From contig OW569361.1 of assembly GCA_937625935.1 (NCBI GenBank), forward strand, positions 310,001 through 374,000: a stretch of DNA of 64,000 nucleotides, written 5' to 3'. This document shows, one piece after another, positions 1-10,093 of the stretch; within the stretch, counting starts at the first letter, position 1; every line of letters starts with the position of its first letter. The position numbers and the translations under genes are program-made. Source of the stretch: Tetramitus jugosus. Lineage: Eukaryota > Heterolobosea > Eutetramitea > Acrasida > Vahlkampfiidae. The notes beneath the pieces were generated by a model, which saw only the letters and a program-made list of their open reading frames with translations, was not told the DNA's origin and did not search any database.

Positions 1-98
1 AATGATTGACCACATTGCTTCACCATGCGATCATGTTCATTTCTACTCTGTTTCTTCTTCTGCTTCTTCTTTTGTGTAACACTTGTTGTAGTCTCACT

Positions 99-142
<44 letters not shown>

Positions 143-491
143 CATGAGAAATCTTGAACAAGAGACAATTGATGAGACCACGTGTCAAATGAGGCAACAC
201 TTGAATGGGAATCGTAATGGCAAATCTCGTCAATGAACTGGTCAATTTGTCCACATCGGCATAACCCAATCGACACAACTCTAGTATCGTATCAATGGTT
301 GATGTTCCAATGGTGAGATTGTCACTGTGAATCATTGAGTAGAGTGTTTTGATGATGATACGAGTGGCATTGGAGTTGTTTTGAGATTGACACAGGGGAA
401 TGAAGGATCGAATGGCTTGTCGTTGAACATTGGGTTCACGACTCTTGATTCTCTCCTTTAAAATGTCAATCTTTTCTTCCAATAGTGTCAT
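1..491 (-). CDS. Helical-repeat-like protein, C-terminal part cut by the left edge
   Basis: An ATG at 491 opens a frame that runs without a stop off the left edge (about 163 codons visible). The first 115 residues look like short amphipathic helices of HEAT/ARM character, for example around the residues LLEEKIDILKERI and RQAIRSFIPLC. A run of about 15 serines follows, encoded by the TCA repeat at 99-142, and then a lysine/glutamine-rich stretch. I do not recognise the family. The gene is divergent from the HMG-box-like gene, with 121 bp between the two start codons. A poly-Ile frame over the same repeat is a shadow of this frame. Confidence 0.6.
99..142. repeat. TGA/TCA trinucleotide microsatellite inside a coding frame
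   Basis: A near-perfect (TGA)n tract of about 44 bp. On the minus strand it reads TCA and encodes polyserine in the left-edge gene. It is typical of the trinucleotide tracts scattered through coding regions of this window. Confidence 0.9.
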
Positions 492-612
492 ATGTGTGTG
501 TAGTGGTGTGTAGTGGTGGTGGTCGTGTGCTTGTTTTTTTACACAAAGTTTCTCTAGAGGATGAGTTCGTCAGGGAAAAAAAAACATACACAAAACAACA
601 ACACTTGTGAGC

Positions 613-1779
613 ATGCATCGAATCGGATATCATGGCAACAGAGTCACGTCAATGATGACTCACATGTCTGGTGCACCATCATCACTCAATATTCTCGTGC
701 CATTCTACCACTCTCCTTTTTTCCTAGCACGTGCCACCACCATCACACCACATTCAATCTTCAATCAACAACAACAACATTATTTTTCCACCTCCATCAC
801 TGCAACTGCAACACAGGTGAAGAAGCAAGAGTCAACAACAGCAACAACAATTGAACAACAAGAAGAAGAAAATGTTGATGAACAACCAACAGTCAATCAT
901 CATCATCATGAGAAGAAGCAGAGGAAGAATGCTCCTCCTACTCCTCGTCTCGTCAAAAAAGTGTACAACAAGGATCATGTCAACGCACCTGCTCCACCAT
1001 TTGTACTCTTCTTCAAGAAGTATTTGGATCATTTGAAAGTCATGTTGGAAACTGAGGAGAGAGATGGAGTGTTGTTGGCACATGGCATACCTCCCAGATA
1101 CAAGCAGCAACAGAAGCAGAAGCAGAAACAGTCTAGTAGTAGTGATAATAGTGGTGCTATTGATGGATTGGTGGAAGGAGGAGAAGCAGAAGGAGACGAA
1201 GCAGAAGCAGAAGAAGCACAAATCTTGGAAAAGTCGTTTGATTTGAGTGAGACGAGTCCATTTCGCAACAAGATTCAAATCAAATTATCACTGTTGGCCA
1301 CTCGAGTCTGGTATGATGACAAGTGTATGGAACAGGAGAAGAAACAAGTCATGGAGCAGTATCGGACCATGAGATTGCAATTCGTTGAGCAGAGAGCAGC
1401 ACAGGAACGCAAGATCAAGTATGAGAGAGCAGTGAGAAGATTGTTGGGTGGACAGACCAATACCGAAATGACGGAGCAAATTGCAGCTCGGTTGATTGAG
1501 AGAGATGTGCCCTATCCAAAGCGAGTTTCATTCTATTTCACATTTAGAACACTAAAGGACAGAGAGGTGTATGAGCAGAACCCTGGTATCGACAGCAAAG
1601 CAGCATCCAAGATTCTATCCAAGTTGTACTCTGAGATGACAGCAGAAGAGTATGAGAAAGTGCAGGCTCTGTATGCTCAACCGTTTAGTGACTATTGGAA
1701 GACGAAGGAAAATTTTGCAAAGCAAGTTGGCGCCATTTATCAAGAGTTGATGAAGGAACACTTGGAAGGACAACAATAA
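613..1779 (+). CDS. Mitochondrial tandem HMG-box-like protein
   Basis: 388 residues from the first ATG. The N-terminus looks like a mitochondrial presequence: no acidic residues, hydroxylated and arginine-bearing, ending around HYFSTSITATATQ. A Q/E/K-rich linker follows. Two HMG-box-like segments can then be argued. The first starts at APAPPFVLFFKKYLDHLKV, is interrupted by an acidic/Gln insert, and resumes with a basic helix around RVWYDDKCMEQEKKQ. The second, near residues 295-375, starts PYPKRVSFYFTFRTLKDR and ends KTKENFAKQVG. The architecture would fit a TFAM/Abf2-like mtDNA-packaging protein, but the boxes are divergent and this is inferred from pattern only. It is convergent with ATG13, 86 bp between stops. 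Confidence 0.6.
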   Translation: MHRIGYHGNRVTSMMTHMSGAPSSLNILVPFYHSPFFLARATTITPHSIFNQQQQHYFSTSITATATQVKKQESTTATTIEQQEEENVDEQPTVNHHHHEKKQRKNAPPTPRLVKKVYNKDHVNAPAPPFVLFFKKYLDHLKVMLETEERDGVLLAHGIPPRYKQQQKQKQKQSSSSDNSGAIDGLVEGGEAEGDEAEAEEAQILEKSFDLSETSPFRNKIQIKLSLLATRVWYDDKCMEQEKKQVMEQYRTMRLQFVEQRAAQERKIKYERAVRRLLGGQTNTEMTEQIAARLIERDVPYPKRVSFYFTFRTLKDREVYEQNPGIDSKAASKILSKLYSEMTAEEYEKVQALYAQPFSDYWKTKENFAKQVGAIYQELMKEHLEGQQ

Positions 1780-1865
1780 ATGACATCTTGAAATTAGATA
1801 AACAAGAGGAATATTTATGATATATGATGAGTGTACAATGTAGTGCAGTGCAATCCAACCCGAGT

Positions 1866-4478
1866 TTACACTTGTTGGGATTGCTGTCTCAAGTTCTTCA
1901 ACTTTTGAATGTGTTCCATAATATCCTGTACATTTCTGTTCAAATCTCTATTGTTCATGAGTTCTGAACGACTGAAGCTTCTTAATCTGGTTGGTGCCTT
2001 ATCAATCATGTGCAGCAAGCAGTCTACATCGTCTTCATCATCGTCAGGACTCGTGTCCACTACATGATCGCGTTGTTGTTGGTTTGCTTGTTGTTGGCTA
2101 GAAGTCTTTTCATTGTCTTCCACAAAAGCCAATCCACTCGAGTGCAAGTGAGAGAATGGACCTGAATGCACTCCTGCACTGCCATAGTGCAAATCATTGA
2201 TCAACAGATCGTCGTCCTGTGACAAGAGATCATCCTTTGAATCAGTGTCTCTGTCATGAGAAGAATCCGTGTCTCGCTCCAAAAAGTGTGGAGTAAAGTC
2301 CAAGAAGCTGTTCAAGAACAGGTCATTATCACTTGTTTGATCGAGCGAAGAGTGAGATCCTACTTGTTGACCATTTTTGTTGTTGTCCCTATTCACAGAA
2401 TCACTGGTAGCAATTGCAGTTGAAGCATCATTCTTGTTGTTCATCAGAGATTGATCAGTACCACCGTTGGGATGACGAGTGAATATCGTAGGCACCATAC
2501 AGTTCATCATCAATCGATTCTCTAGAGAAGTACCAAGTAATGTCCCACTGCTGTTGGATGGAGATGAGCCATAGGGTGTCTGTGCATTGATTCCATGTGG
2601 ATTGGCAGTGAATTGCTTGAGACTGGCTGAGAGTGCCGATGTGCTTGGTTGATAATGATTGAGTGCACAGTCGGCCAATGGAGAGAAACTGAGCTTGAAT
2701 GCACTGCTATCACGGCTTGCTCTTTGTGCACTAGAGTTCCTGTAGGACGAAGCAGAAGCACCAATCAAATAGTTGCCAAATGGAGGACTGGCACCGCCCA
2801 GACTACCCGTGCTACCAGTGCTTCCCACACTGGACACTGAATTGGCTCTTGCTCTGCTGCTGTTGATGGGCAGAGAGTTTGGAGGATATTGCTGCTGTTG
2901 TTGTTGAGCTTGTTGTTGTTGTTGCTGCATCATCATTTGTTGTTGCAAGTGCTGTTGACTCAATCGACTGCTGCTGCCATGACTGCTGCCATAGGAACCA
3001 TAGGATTGTCTGCTGAATGGAGGTGTCTCATCAAATGCAGCAATCTGTTGTTGAGAATCTGTTCTTCTCATCTTGATTGGTATTCCACTGCTACTACTGC
3101 TGTTGTTGCCATTGGGTTGCTGTTGAGGAGAGTAGTATTGTTGTTGTGGTTGTTGTTGTTGATGATGCATGTGATGAATGGTGGACAATGATGATGTTGT
3201 TGTTGTAGGAACAGAGGTGGAAGGTCCCTTGTACACTGGTGGTTTCGAAGAAGATGTAAATGTTGTCTGGTTACCAACATTACCACTACCACTGCCATTA
3301 CTCGTATTAGTGTTATTATTATTAGTACTAGTATTGACATCATCAGTTGCATCATTGTTGGATGGGTGTTCCTGCTGCTGCTGTTGTCGTTGTTCGAGGA
3401 ATGCCTTCGATAGTCCACCACTCTGTTTCTTCATTACAATCATTGGAGAACTGTCACTTCTTGCTCTCATACCTGCATTTACATTGTTCATCGTATTTAC
3501 AGTAGCTGTAACTGATGTGGCTCTACCATCCACAGTACTGTTCACTCTCTTATGATTATTGTTAGTATGGTTATTATTATTATGAACTGTAGATGACGAT
3601 GACCCAAAATGATCCATAATGAGCTTACTCTCAGTCATGAGATTATCACTCGTCACACTAAACAACAACTCTTCCAATTGAGGTGTCTTCTTTCTGTACA
3701 TGACACTTGTTTTAATCGTAGAGTTCATGGATGGGATATCAATGGCTGAGAATTTGAACAATGTGCTCGCATTCTCTTCAAATACTCTGGATTGATCCAT
3801 GGATTGAGATGCCATGATATTGTAGTGTACACGCGAGCCATTTCTTCTATTCTTTAGATTCTTTAGATAGAGTTTATAGGATGGCAGTAGCAAGAGATAG
3901 GAGTAGACACTTCTCATGAGAACCATTACTTTTCTATATGCATTGTGTAGTTCAATTGTACTACTAGTAGTAGTAGTGTTACTATTATTATTATTGTTAT
4001 TGCTTGTAGTAGCAGTAGCAGTAGCAGCAGCAGCAGTAGCAGTATTGCTACAACTGAGAATCCATCTCTCTAATAATACATTGATTTTTTTGTTATTGCT
4101 GCTGTGATGTTGTTGATGATTGGATGATTCTACATAGACATCAATGTACACGTAGAGAGAATTGGCTTTTGATGCCTGTGCTTTCAATGTCTGACTCAAC
4201 TTGTTTGTCACTTCTTCTACTGTGTCTACTTGAAAATTGAACCATGTTCCATTATTATTATTACTATTATTACTATTACTATTATTATTATGATTGTGAT
4301 TCTTGATGTTGTTATTATTATTATTTGTTGAATTGTTCAGAGTAGTAGTAGTAGAGTGATTCATTTGAATGGGCCATATGATGCGTTGATTCAAAATCAA
4401 ATGAGTCATTTTCATGACAAAGTTGGCCCATAGACCATCAAATGTCTTCTCATCATTAATATTGTTGTGATTGGACAT
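1866..4478 (-). CDS. ATG13: Autophagy-related protein 13 (Atg13), HORMA domain
   Basis: 870 residues, no intron seen. Atg13 is the HORMA-domain regulatory subunit of the Atg1/ULK1 kinase complex that starts autophagosome formation. The N-terminal ~300 residues carry the Atg13 signature: the segment INVLLERWILSCS, then, after a poly-Asn/Thr insert, AYRKVMVLMRSVYSYLLLLP and SYKLYLKNL, matching the family pattern of ERW followed by YKKLIILLRSLYS-LLPAYRL. The remaining ~550 residues are a low-complexity Ser/Gln/Asn tail, consistent with the disordered kinase-binding region of the family. The extreme C-terminus (LRSFSRSELMNN onward) is a short basic conserved-looking helix. The start is the ATG at 4478. 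Confidence 0.85.
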   Translation of the reverse strand: MSNHNNINDEKTFDGLWANFVMKMTHLILNQRIIWPIQMNHSTTTTLNNSTNNNNNNIKNHNHNNNSNSNNSNNNNGTWFNFQVDTVEEVTNKLSQTLKAQASKANSLYVYIDVYVESSNHQQHHSSNNKKINVLLERWILSCSNTATAAAATATATTSNNNNNNSNTTTTSSTIELHNAYRKVMVLMRSVYSYLLLLPSYKLYLKNLKNRRNGSRVHYNIMASQSMDQSRVFEENASTLFKFSAIDIPSMNSTIKTSVMYRKKTPQLEELLFSVTSDNLMTESKLIMDHFGSSSSTVHNNNNHTNNNHKRVNSTVDGRATSVTATVNTMNNVNAGMRARSDSSPMIVMKKQSGGLSKAFLEQRQQQQQEHPSNNDATDDVNTSTNNNNTNTSNGSGSGNVGNQTTFTSSSKPPVYKGPSTSVPTTTTSSLSTIHHMHHQQQQPQQQYYSPQQQPNGNNSSSSSGIPIKMRRTDSQQQIAAFDETPPFSRQSYGSYGSSHGSSSRLSQQHLQQQMMMQQQQQQAQQQQQQYPPNSLPINSSRARANSVSSVGSTGSTGSLGGASPPFGNYLIGASASSYRNSSAQRASRDSSAFKLSFSPLADCALNHYQPSTSALSASLKQFTANPHGINAQTPYGSSPSNSSGTLLGTSLENRLMMNCMVPTIFTRHPNGGTDQSLMNNKNDASTAIATSDSVNRDNNKNGQQVGSHSSLDQTSDNDLFLNSFLDFTPHFLERDTDSSHDRDTDSKDDLLSQDDDLLINDLHYGSAGVHSGPFSHLHSSGLAFVEDNEKTSSQQQANQQQRDHVVDTSPDDDEDDVDCLLHMIDKAPTRLRSFSRSELMNNRDLNRNVQDIMEHIQKLKNLRQQSQQV

Positions 4479-4696
4479 TGTTCATACAATTCTATTCTCT
4501 ACCGTGGAACTGAAAACTCTTCTTCTTTGGTGAATATTGTGTGCGGTTGTTTGTTTGTTGGTTTTTTTGTGTTGGCTGAAAGCTTCGAAAACCATGTTCC
4601 GAAAAACCGGACAATCTCCATCTATTTTTGGTTGCAGAAAAACTCTGAACAACCAGTTTGTGATTTACAGCTGTGATATAGCCTGGGGTAACATCT

Positions 4697-7600
4697 TTAT
4701 GGGTGATGATTCTTGTGTTCAATTTCACAGTACAAAGTATCAATCCAGTCACACTGGTCAATGAGTGTATCTCTACCAAGATTGCTTATGTGATTGTTGC
4801 CACTCAAGTCTAAGTATTTGAGGGAATGCACGACAAGAGAGTCTCTCTTGAGATTTCTTCTCAAATTCGAAGAATGAGACGGGCTTGATCGAAGAATTCC
4901 ATACTTCACTGTCCGATCCGTGAGTTCATTATCTTGCAGGTCCAGTGATTGTAAATTGCATCGCCAATTGCTGTTGGAAGGAGCGCTGTGAGCCTGCAGT
5001 AGTTGAATGGCAAAGTTGTCAGTGATATGGTTACCGCTGAGATTCAATTCTGTTAAACATTTGGGAATCATTTTGATCAATTGAGAGGTGGAGATGGGTG
5101 AGATGGGAGAATTCACGGTTGAATGTGCATGGTCCCAACTATCGGAACCCAATAGCGCCTTTCCTTTGAAGGAAGTATCAAAATTCACATTCATGGGAGT
5201 GTTGAGTGGGGTATGCATCCCTTCTATACCAGTTGTTTGATGATGATCGTGGTAACCATGATGATGACGATGCATGAACATTCCATTTCGAGCCATGTCA
5301 AGAGTTTGGATGAACATCAGATTGTTCAAGAGAACAACTAAGCTCTCTTCATTGTAATTGCATTGACTACAGTCTAGATAAGTCAGATTCGGAAAAATTT
5401 TTGCCAATAAGTGAGCAGAAGCATGAGTTAGCTTCACATTTCGACTGATCACCAATTTTTGTAAGCTTGGCAGAATCACATTGTGTTCACAAAGAACTAG
5501 AAATGAAGTATCAGAAATATCGTTTCTCTCCAAGTTCAGGGATTGTATTATACTTCTACTGTCCATTCGAGACAGACTGGTCAATAAGTGAACCAATTGG
5601 TGGTCTGTTATAGCGCATGACTCTAATTCAAGGACTGTCAAACAATAGCTCGTAATCCTAGGTGGATTCTCTAACCATTGTTGGACTCCAATGATATTCT
5701 CATTCAGATTGATATGCCCCAACTTTGTTCCTGGCGCTGAAAATAGTGTTGACAGTCCCCTTGTTATCGCTGTGTTATCCGATATATCCAAAAATTGAAG
5801 GTTGGGAAACCAAGATAGCAAACAATCCATTGTCTCATCATTCATTTCTGTGCGATAAAGGCATAGCGAGTTTAGTTGAGGGAAATTTCTATTGGAGTTA
5901 CCATTCTGGGTGATAGAAAGTGAGTTCCCCGATAAATCACAGCTCTTGAGAGTGTACAAAGTGCCCGTACGATTATGAAGAAGTTGATCGAAGTAGTCAT
6001 TCATGGAACCATTGATTCGATTATTTGCGAGGTTCAATTGTTGCAGAGAATGTTTTCGATTCTCGCCATGATATCTTAATTGCCCTTCTTCATAACTCAA
6101 GGAATATTCTTCTTGACTCGATGGATAACTCAAATTGTGTACAATGAGAAGCCAAGAGTCTAATGTCAAGCAATTATAACTGAGGTCCAATGATTGAATG
6201 CCTTTTAACAAACAACACTTCTTTGATGTTCGTTCGTTGTTTGTTCCACTTTCAGAGTCTTCCTTGCATACCTCATAGCTTAACATGTGTTCAACATCCG
6301 AAGGATGGAATGGATTATGCATATGCGACATTTTGAGTACATTCAAGTTCTTGAATCGTCGATCCTTAGTCACTGAATCATACAGTAGAGAACTGCATAT
6401 AAAACCAGGAGTAAGACTAGTTGTGCTGATATCCAGAGATGTCAAGGTATGAGAAGAGAGCCAATGATGACCCAGAATACATTTAGCGAATATCTCGTCA
6501 GACAACTTGTGATTTCCACTAATGTTCAATCGTTGCAATCGATTGTATTCGTGATAAAACATGTGATGTTGGGCCTTCGTGTCATCATGTGGTTGTTCTC
6601 GAGTGACAATACTCATCAATTGTTCTTCACAGTGGATCACATTGTCCGACAAGTCCAATGACTGAAGAAGAGAAATGTTGGGCAATAGTTGATGAAACGG
6701 TTTCATACTATGGCCATACACCAACCGAGTACAGGATATGTCAATGTGAGGAAACAGAAAATGTACTACTCTGTGAACATCATTTCTAAAGTACCCGTAG
6801 AAAGTGTGCAGAATATGCACAGGAGCAGCTGACGAATAGTTCTGTACCCTATTGTGGTGATCCTCTCTGTCTTTGTGAGTGGCAGTGATCAGGATCTTAA
6901 TATCTTTGTCTTGAGTTACATTGGGGTTATTGCTATTTGGTGGCAATAGTCGAGATGATGACGAATTGAGTGGTGGCCAAGCGGGAGTTTTAGGAGTAAA
7001 TGAAGTCACATAGGATGACACTGTACTCATCGAGTCACCGCTAGTCACACTCAACTCGTAATCTTCATCATCCATATCGTCGTCATCCTCCATTGGAGAA
7101 GTAGCTGTTGTGGTTGTCAATGTGGTCGTCATTGTAGTGGTACGAAGGGAAGGAGAAGCAGCTGTAGCGGTAGCGGTGGTGCTCTGAGTACCAGTTGATG
7201 ACAATGTGATGATTGTAGTGGTTTCGTCTTCTTCTCTCGTCATCACAAGGTTGTCCTCCTCCTCCTCCTCCTCATTCATGTTCACATCATCAGGTTCTTC
7301 ATCCATCATTATCATCATTGGATCTTGTCGGTTCTGTCGAATAAAAGTGTTACTTCCACTATCATTGTTGTTGTTGGTGGTGGTGGTGGAAGTATCATGA
7401 ACACCACTGCGACAACATAGATCTGGTCTCTCAGACAGACACAGAGAATAGAATGATAGGATATGAAGGATAACATCTTGGGGTAAAAGAGCAAATAAAA
7501 GTACAGATGATGCATGATTTGGATCTTGACTGAAATGGGAAACTGCTGCAGCGGCAGAGGTACTCGTACTGGTCATTGGAGTCGTACTTGAACTACACTT

Positions 7601-8020
7601 TACATGTTCTTTGTTAATACTAGTCAACGCATGATGATGACTAGCAGATGGAGTCGTTTCTACAATCACTGGGATGCTGCTCGCTGAACTATGGTTGTTC
7701 TGAATGATCACTCTTTTGGATTGGTTGCTCAATCGTCTTCTCTTGGTAACAATAGGTGGAAACATGAGATGATGTAGTTGTATTGGACCATGTGTGCTGC
7801 TGCTGTGATGTGGATCCACAATCAGAGATTCGCGATTATTATCTTGTTGTTGCTGTAATACTATAGCACTGGTTAAGTAATTGTAGTTGTTGTTGATGCT
7901 AGAAGACGAAGAAGCAGAGAGGGGTGAAGAAGTAGTAATCCAATTGTTATTGCCATAACCACTTCTGGACATGTAGATGGGGGAATAAATGGGAGAGGAT
8001 CTAGATCGAGATCTTTTCAT
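4697..8020 (-). CDS. F-box and leucine-rich-repeat protein
   Basis: 1107 residues from the ATG at 8020, which begins MKRSRSRSSPIYSP. An in-frame ATG at 8143 would add 41 residues; I prefer 8020 because the sequence upstream of it lacks the low-complexity character of the rest. After a poly-Ser/Thr region there is an F-box (LLPQDVILHILSF, near residue 180), then an acidic low-complexity linker. The C-terminal ~650 residues are ribonuclease-inhibitor-like LRRs with recurrent LQSLDLSDN, LQRLNISGN and LTELNLSGN units. F-box/LRR proteins act as substrate receptors of SCF ubiquitin ligases; the substrate cannot be read from the sequence. Confidence 0.82.
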   Translation of the reverse strand: MKRSRSRSSPIYSPIYMSRSGYGNNNWITTSSPLSASSSSSINNNYNYLTSAIVLQQQQDNNRESLIVDPHHSSSTHGPIQLHHLMFPPIVTKRRRLSNQSKRVIIQNNHSSASSIPVIVETTPSASHHHALTSINKEHVKCSSSTTPMTSTSTSAAAAVSHFSQDPNHASSVLLFALLPQDVILHILSFYSLCLSERPDLCCRSGVHDTSTTTTNNNNDSGSNTFIRQNRQDPMMIMMDEEPDDVNMNEEEEEEDNLVMTREEDETTTIITLSSTGTQSTTATATAASPSLRTTTMTTTLTTTTATSPMEDDDDMDDEDYELSVTSGDSMSTVSSYVTSFTPKTPAWPPLNSSSSRLLPPNSNNPNVTQDKDIKILITATHKDREDHHNRVQNYSSAAPVHILHTFYGYFRNDVHRVVHFLFPHIDISCTRLVYGHSMKPFHQLLPNISLLQSLDLSDNVIHCEEQLMSIVTREQPHDDTKAQHHMFYHEYNRLQRLNISGNHKLSDEIFAKCILGHHWLSSHTLTSLDISTTSLTPGFICSSLLYDSVTKDRRFKNLNVLKMSHMHNPFHPSDVEHMLSYEVCKEDSESGTNNERTSKKCCLLKGIQSLDLSYNCLTLDSWLLIVHNLSYPSSQEEYSLSYEEGQLRYHGENRKHSLQQLNLANNRINGSMNDYFDQLLHNRTGTLYTLKSCDLSGNSLSITQNGNSNRNFPQLNSLCLYRTEMNDETMDCLLSWFPNLQFLDISDNTAITRGLSTLFSAPGTKLGHINLNENIIGVQQWLENPPRITSYCLTVLELESCAITDHQLVHLLTSLSRMDSRSIIQSLNLERNDISDTSFLVLCEHNVILPSLQKLVISRNVKLTHASAHLLAKIFPNLTYLDCSQCNYNEESLVVLLNNLMFIQTLDMARNGMFMHRHHHGYHDHHQTTGIEGMHTPLNTPMNVNFDTSFKGKALLGSDSWDHAHSTVNSPISPISTSQLIKMIPKCLTELNLSGNHITDNFAIQLLQAHSAPSNSNWRCNLQSLDLQDNELTDRTVKYGILRSSPSHSSNLRRNLKRDSLVVHSLKYLDLSGNNHISNLGRDTLIDQCDWIDTLYCEIEHKNHHP

Positions 8021-8375
8021 TGTGTATGCGAGTTCAAAGGTTACCAATCGAGAGTCAACTCTTGCAAAATACAGGTGAATGAGTTGTTTATTGCTCTTGG
8101 AATTCAATTCGAGAGCAAAAAACGATCGGGAGAAACGTTGCATTCCCGAGCCCAACTTAGAAGGAAAGTCCTGCACGATGGGGACTCGATATTTTGCATT
8201 GTATCACCAGTGTTCGAAAATATCATAGGTCACTTCCCCTTCCTTATCGGGGCCATAATCCAATAAGCGCAAGCGAGACGGAGAAAAACACCAAAAGCAA
8301 ACAATCGTCATCACCCCAAAAAAACAACTCTGCATACAACAACAAGCAGACTGGCTCACTCAAACGTCATTCATC

Positions 8376-10067
8376 ATGAATACACTGTCTCTGCAGCAGC
8401 ATGACAATGATCCACAAGAGCAACAACAACAAGATCAGATAGATGTCATTGATCACAGTGATCATCAGAGCAACAGTAGCAGTAGTAGCAGTGATGATGA
8501 ATTAATGGATAACAACAACAACAACAATAACAACAATGATCGTTCCATCACCCACATGTTCACTCGACTGTTGAAACACAGCAGTCGGAGAATCATTGGT
8601 ATTGCATTGATTGCCAGTGTGGTGATTATATGGGTCGGTTCCAGTGAAGCCATCCAATTTGTGTTTCGTGACCTCTCATTTGACAAACCATTGTTTCTCA
8701 CCTATTATAACACATCACTCTTCTCATTGTATCTCATTGGATTTTTGTTTGTTCCTCGTTGGAGGCGCTCACTCGTCTATTGTTACACTAGAAGATCAAG
8801 AAGAAGAAGAGATCAATTCCACAACCATATCAATCATCATCATAGTAATCATCATCATAATAATAATCATCATCATCCTAATAACAACAACCATAGTGAA
8901 CATTATTATTACTATGATATACCGTATACTCTCATGACAAGTCTACTCATGTGTCCACTGTGGTTCCTAGCCAATGTCACATTCAACTATTCATTGTCAA
9001 AGACATCTGTTGCCAGCAATACAGTCATATCCAACACCAGTAGTCTCTTCACATTTGTATTGTGTCTCTTGTTGAGAATTGATCAATTTTCATTCATGAG
9101 ATTTGTGGCCATTGGATTCAGCATAGGTGGTGTTGCTCTTGTCACTGTCTATGACTCTCACAACAACAATAATAACAACAATAACAACAACAACAACAGT
9201 AGTAATAGTAGCAATGATAATCGTATGACAATGATTGGTAATTTATTAACCTTGTTCTCTGCATTCATGTACGGCACATACACGACACTGTTAAAGATTC
9301 GATCACCAGAGATTCATGACAACAATAACAATAACAATAACAATAACAGTATCAATAGTATCAATAATGACAATCGTAACAGTGCATCGATATCACCTGT
9401 AGTTGATGATGGTGTGGTTCCTACTGTTCCTATTGTTGTTGTTGATGTTGATGATGATGATGAAAAGAACAAGAACAACAACAATAAGAGATCAGTCTCA
9501 ATGCCCATGGTGTTTGGATTCATGGGTCTGTTCAATATTCTCATGCTGTGGCCACTGTTCTTTATTGTCCATGGATTGAACATTGAAAAATTTTCATGGT
9601 TTCCATCCAAAAAGGTGTTTGTTGCCATTACGCTCAATGGATTGATTGGAACCATGTTGTCTGATTTGCTGTGGGCATTCAGTGTTGTTTTTACGAGTCC
9701 TATTGTGTCAACCATTGGATTGGCGCTGACAATTCCATTGGCCTTCACGAGTGATGTGTTCATTCATCAGACAAAGAGTTTCTCTGCGGCCTATCTCCTG
9801 GGATCCTCTCTCATTATTTGTTCATTTGTCATGGTGAACATTAGTTATCAGTTGCCTGCCAAGATTCGTGCCTATGACTCACCTAGTTTCCAATGGTTGA
9901 TCAATCGATTGCCCTCGGAGTGGCAACAAGTGTTATTGTTGTCCAATAATTCATCATTGACGCAACCATCAACAGCTGCTTATGCAACACTGTTGGATAG
10001 CATGGACAGTAGCTCGAACAGCGCAACAACAGAGACACCACAGAGTGTCGATGATGAGAGAATCTAA
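8376..10067 (+). CDS. Drug/metabolite-type membrane transporter, SLC35F-like
   Basis: 563 residues. About ten hydrophobic segments are split by Asn-, His- and Asp-rich loops. The first helix IIGIALIASVVIIWVGSSEA with the following IQFVFRDLSFDKPLFLTYYN, and the block LANVTFNYSLSKTSVASNTV followed by SNTSSLFTFVL, match the EamA/SLC35F5 pattern (also yeast THI74-like proteins). The final helices include SDLLWAFSVVFTSPIVSTIG. It probably sits in an endomembrane and moves a small metabolite; the substrate is unknown. Large hydrophilic inserts (HHNNN tracts near residues 145-185 and 260-360) are unusual for the family in length. Its stop is only 26 bp from the convergent TPLATE gene. Confidence 0.78.
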   Translation: MNTLSLQQHDNDPQEQQQQDQIDVIDHSDHQSNSSSSSSDDELMDNNNNNNNNNDRSITHMFTRLLKHSSRRIIGIALIASVVIIWVGSSEAIQFVFRDLSFDKPLFLTYYNTSLFSLYLIGFLFVPRWRRSLVYCYTRRSRRRRDQFHNHINHHHSNHHHNNNHHHPNNNNHSEHYYYYDIPYTLMTSLLMCPLWFLANVTFNYSLSKTSVASNTVISNTSSLFTFVLCLLLRIDQFSFMRFVAIGFSIGGVALVTVYDSHNNNNNNNNNNNNSSNSSNDNRMTMIGNLLTLFSAFMYGTYTTLLKIRSPEIHDNNNNNNNNNSINSINNDNRNSASISPVVDDGVVPTVPIVVVDVDDDDEKNKNNNNKRSVSMPMVFGFMGLFNILMLWPLFFIVHGLNIEKFSWFPSKKVFVAITLNGLIGTMLSDLLWAFSVVFTSPIVSTIGLALTIPLAFTSDVFIHQTKSFSAAYLLGSSLIICSFVMVNISYQLPAKIRAYDSPSFQWLINRLPSEWQQVLLLSNNSSLTQPSTAAYATLLDSMDSSSNSATTETPQSVDDERI

Positions 10068-10093
10068 AAAATGAGCTGTAGTCTTCTTCTTCT

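Noticed and set aside
94-276. Small frame ending in polyisoleucine
   Set aside because: It is a shifted reading of the TCA repeat; the polyserine frame continues coherently from an ATG at 491 through to the edge.
2889-3555. Leucine/valine-rich frames opposite ATG13
   Set aside because: They are antisense readings of Gln/Asn/Thr tracts; the sense frame is one continuous 870-residue protein.
8021-8176. Upstream extension of the F-box/LRR gene
   Set aside because: The farthest start is GTG; an ATG at 8143 is possible, but the extra sequence looks unlike the gene's own N-terminus. Kept as an alternative only.
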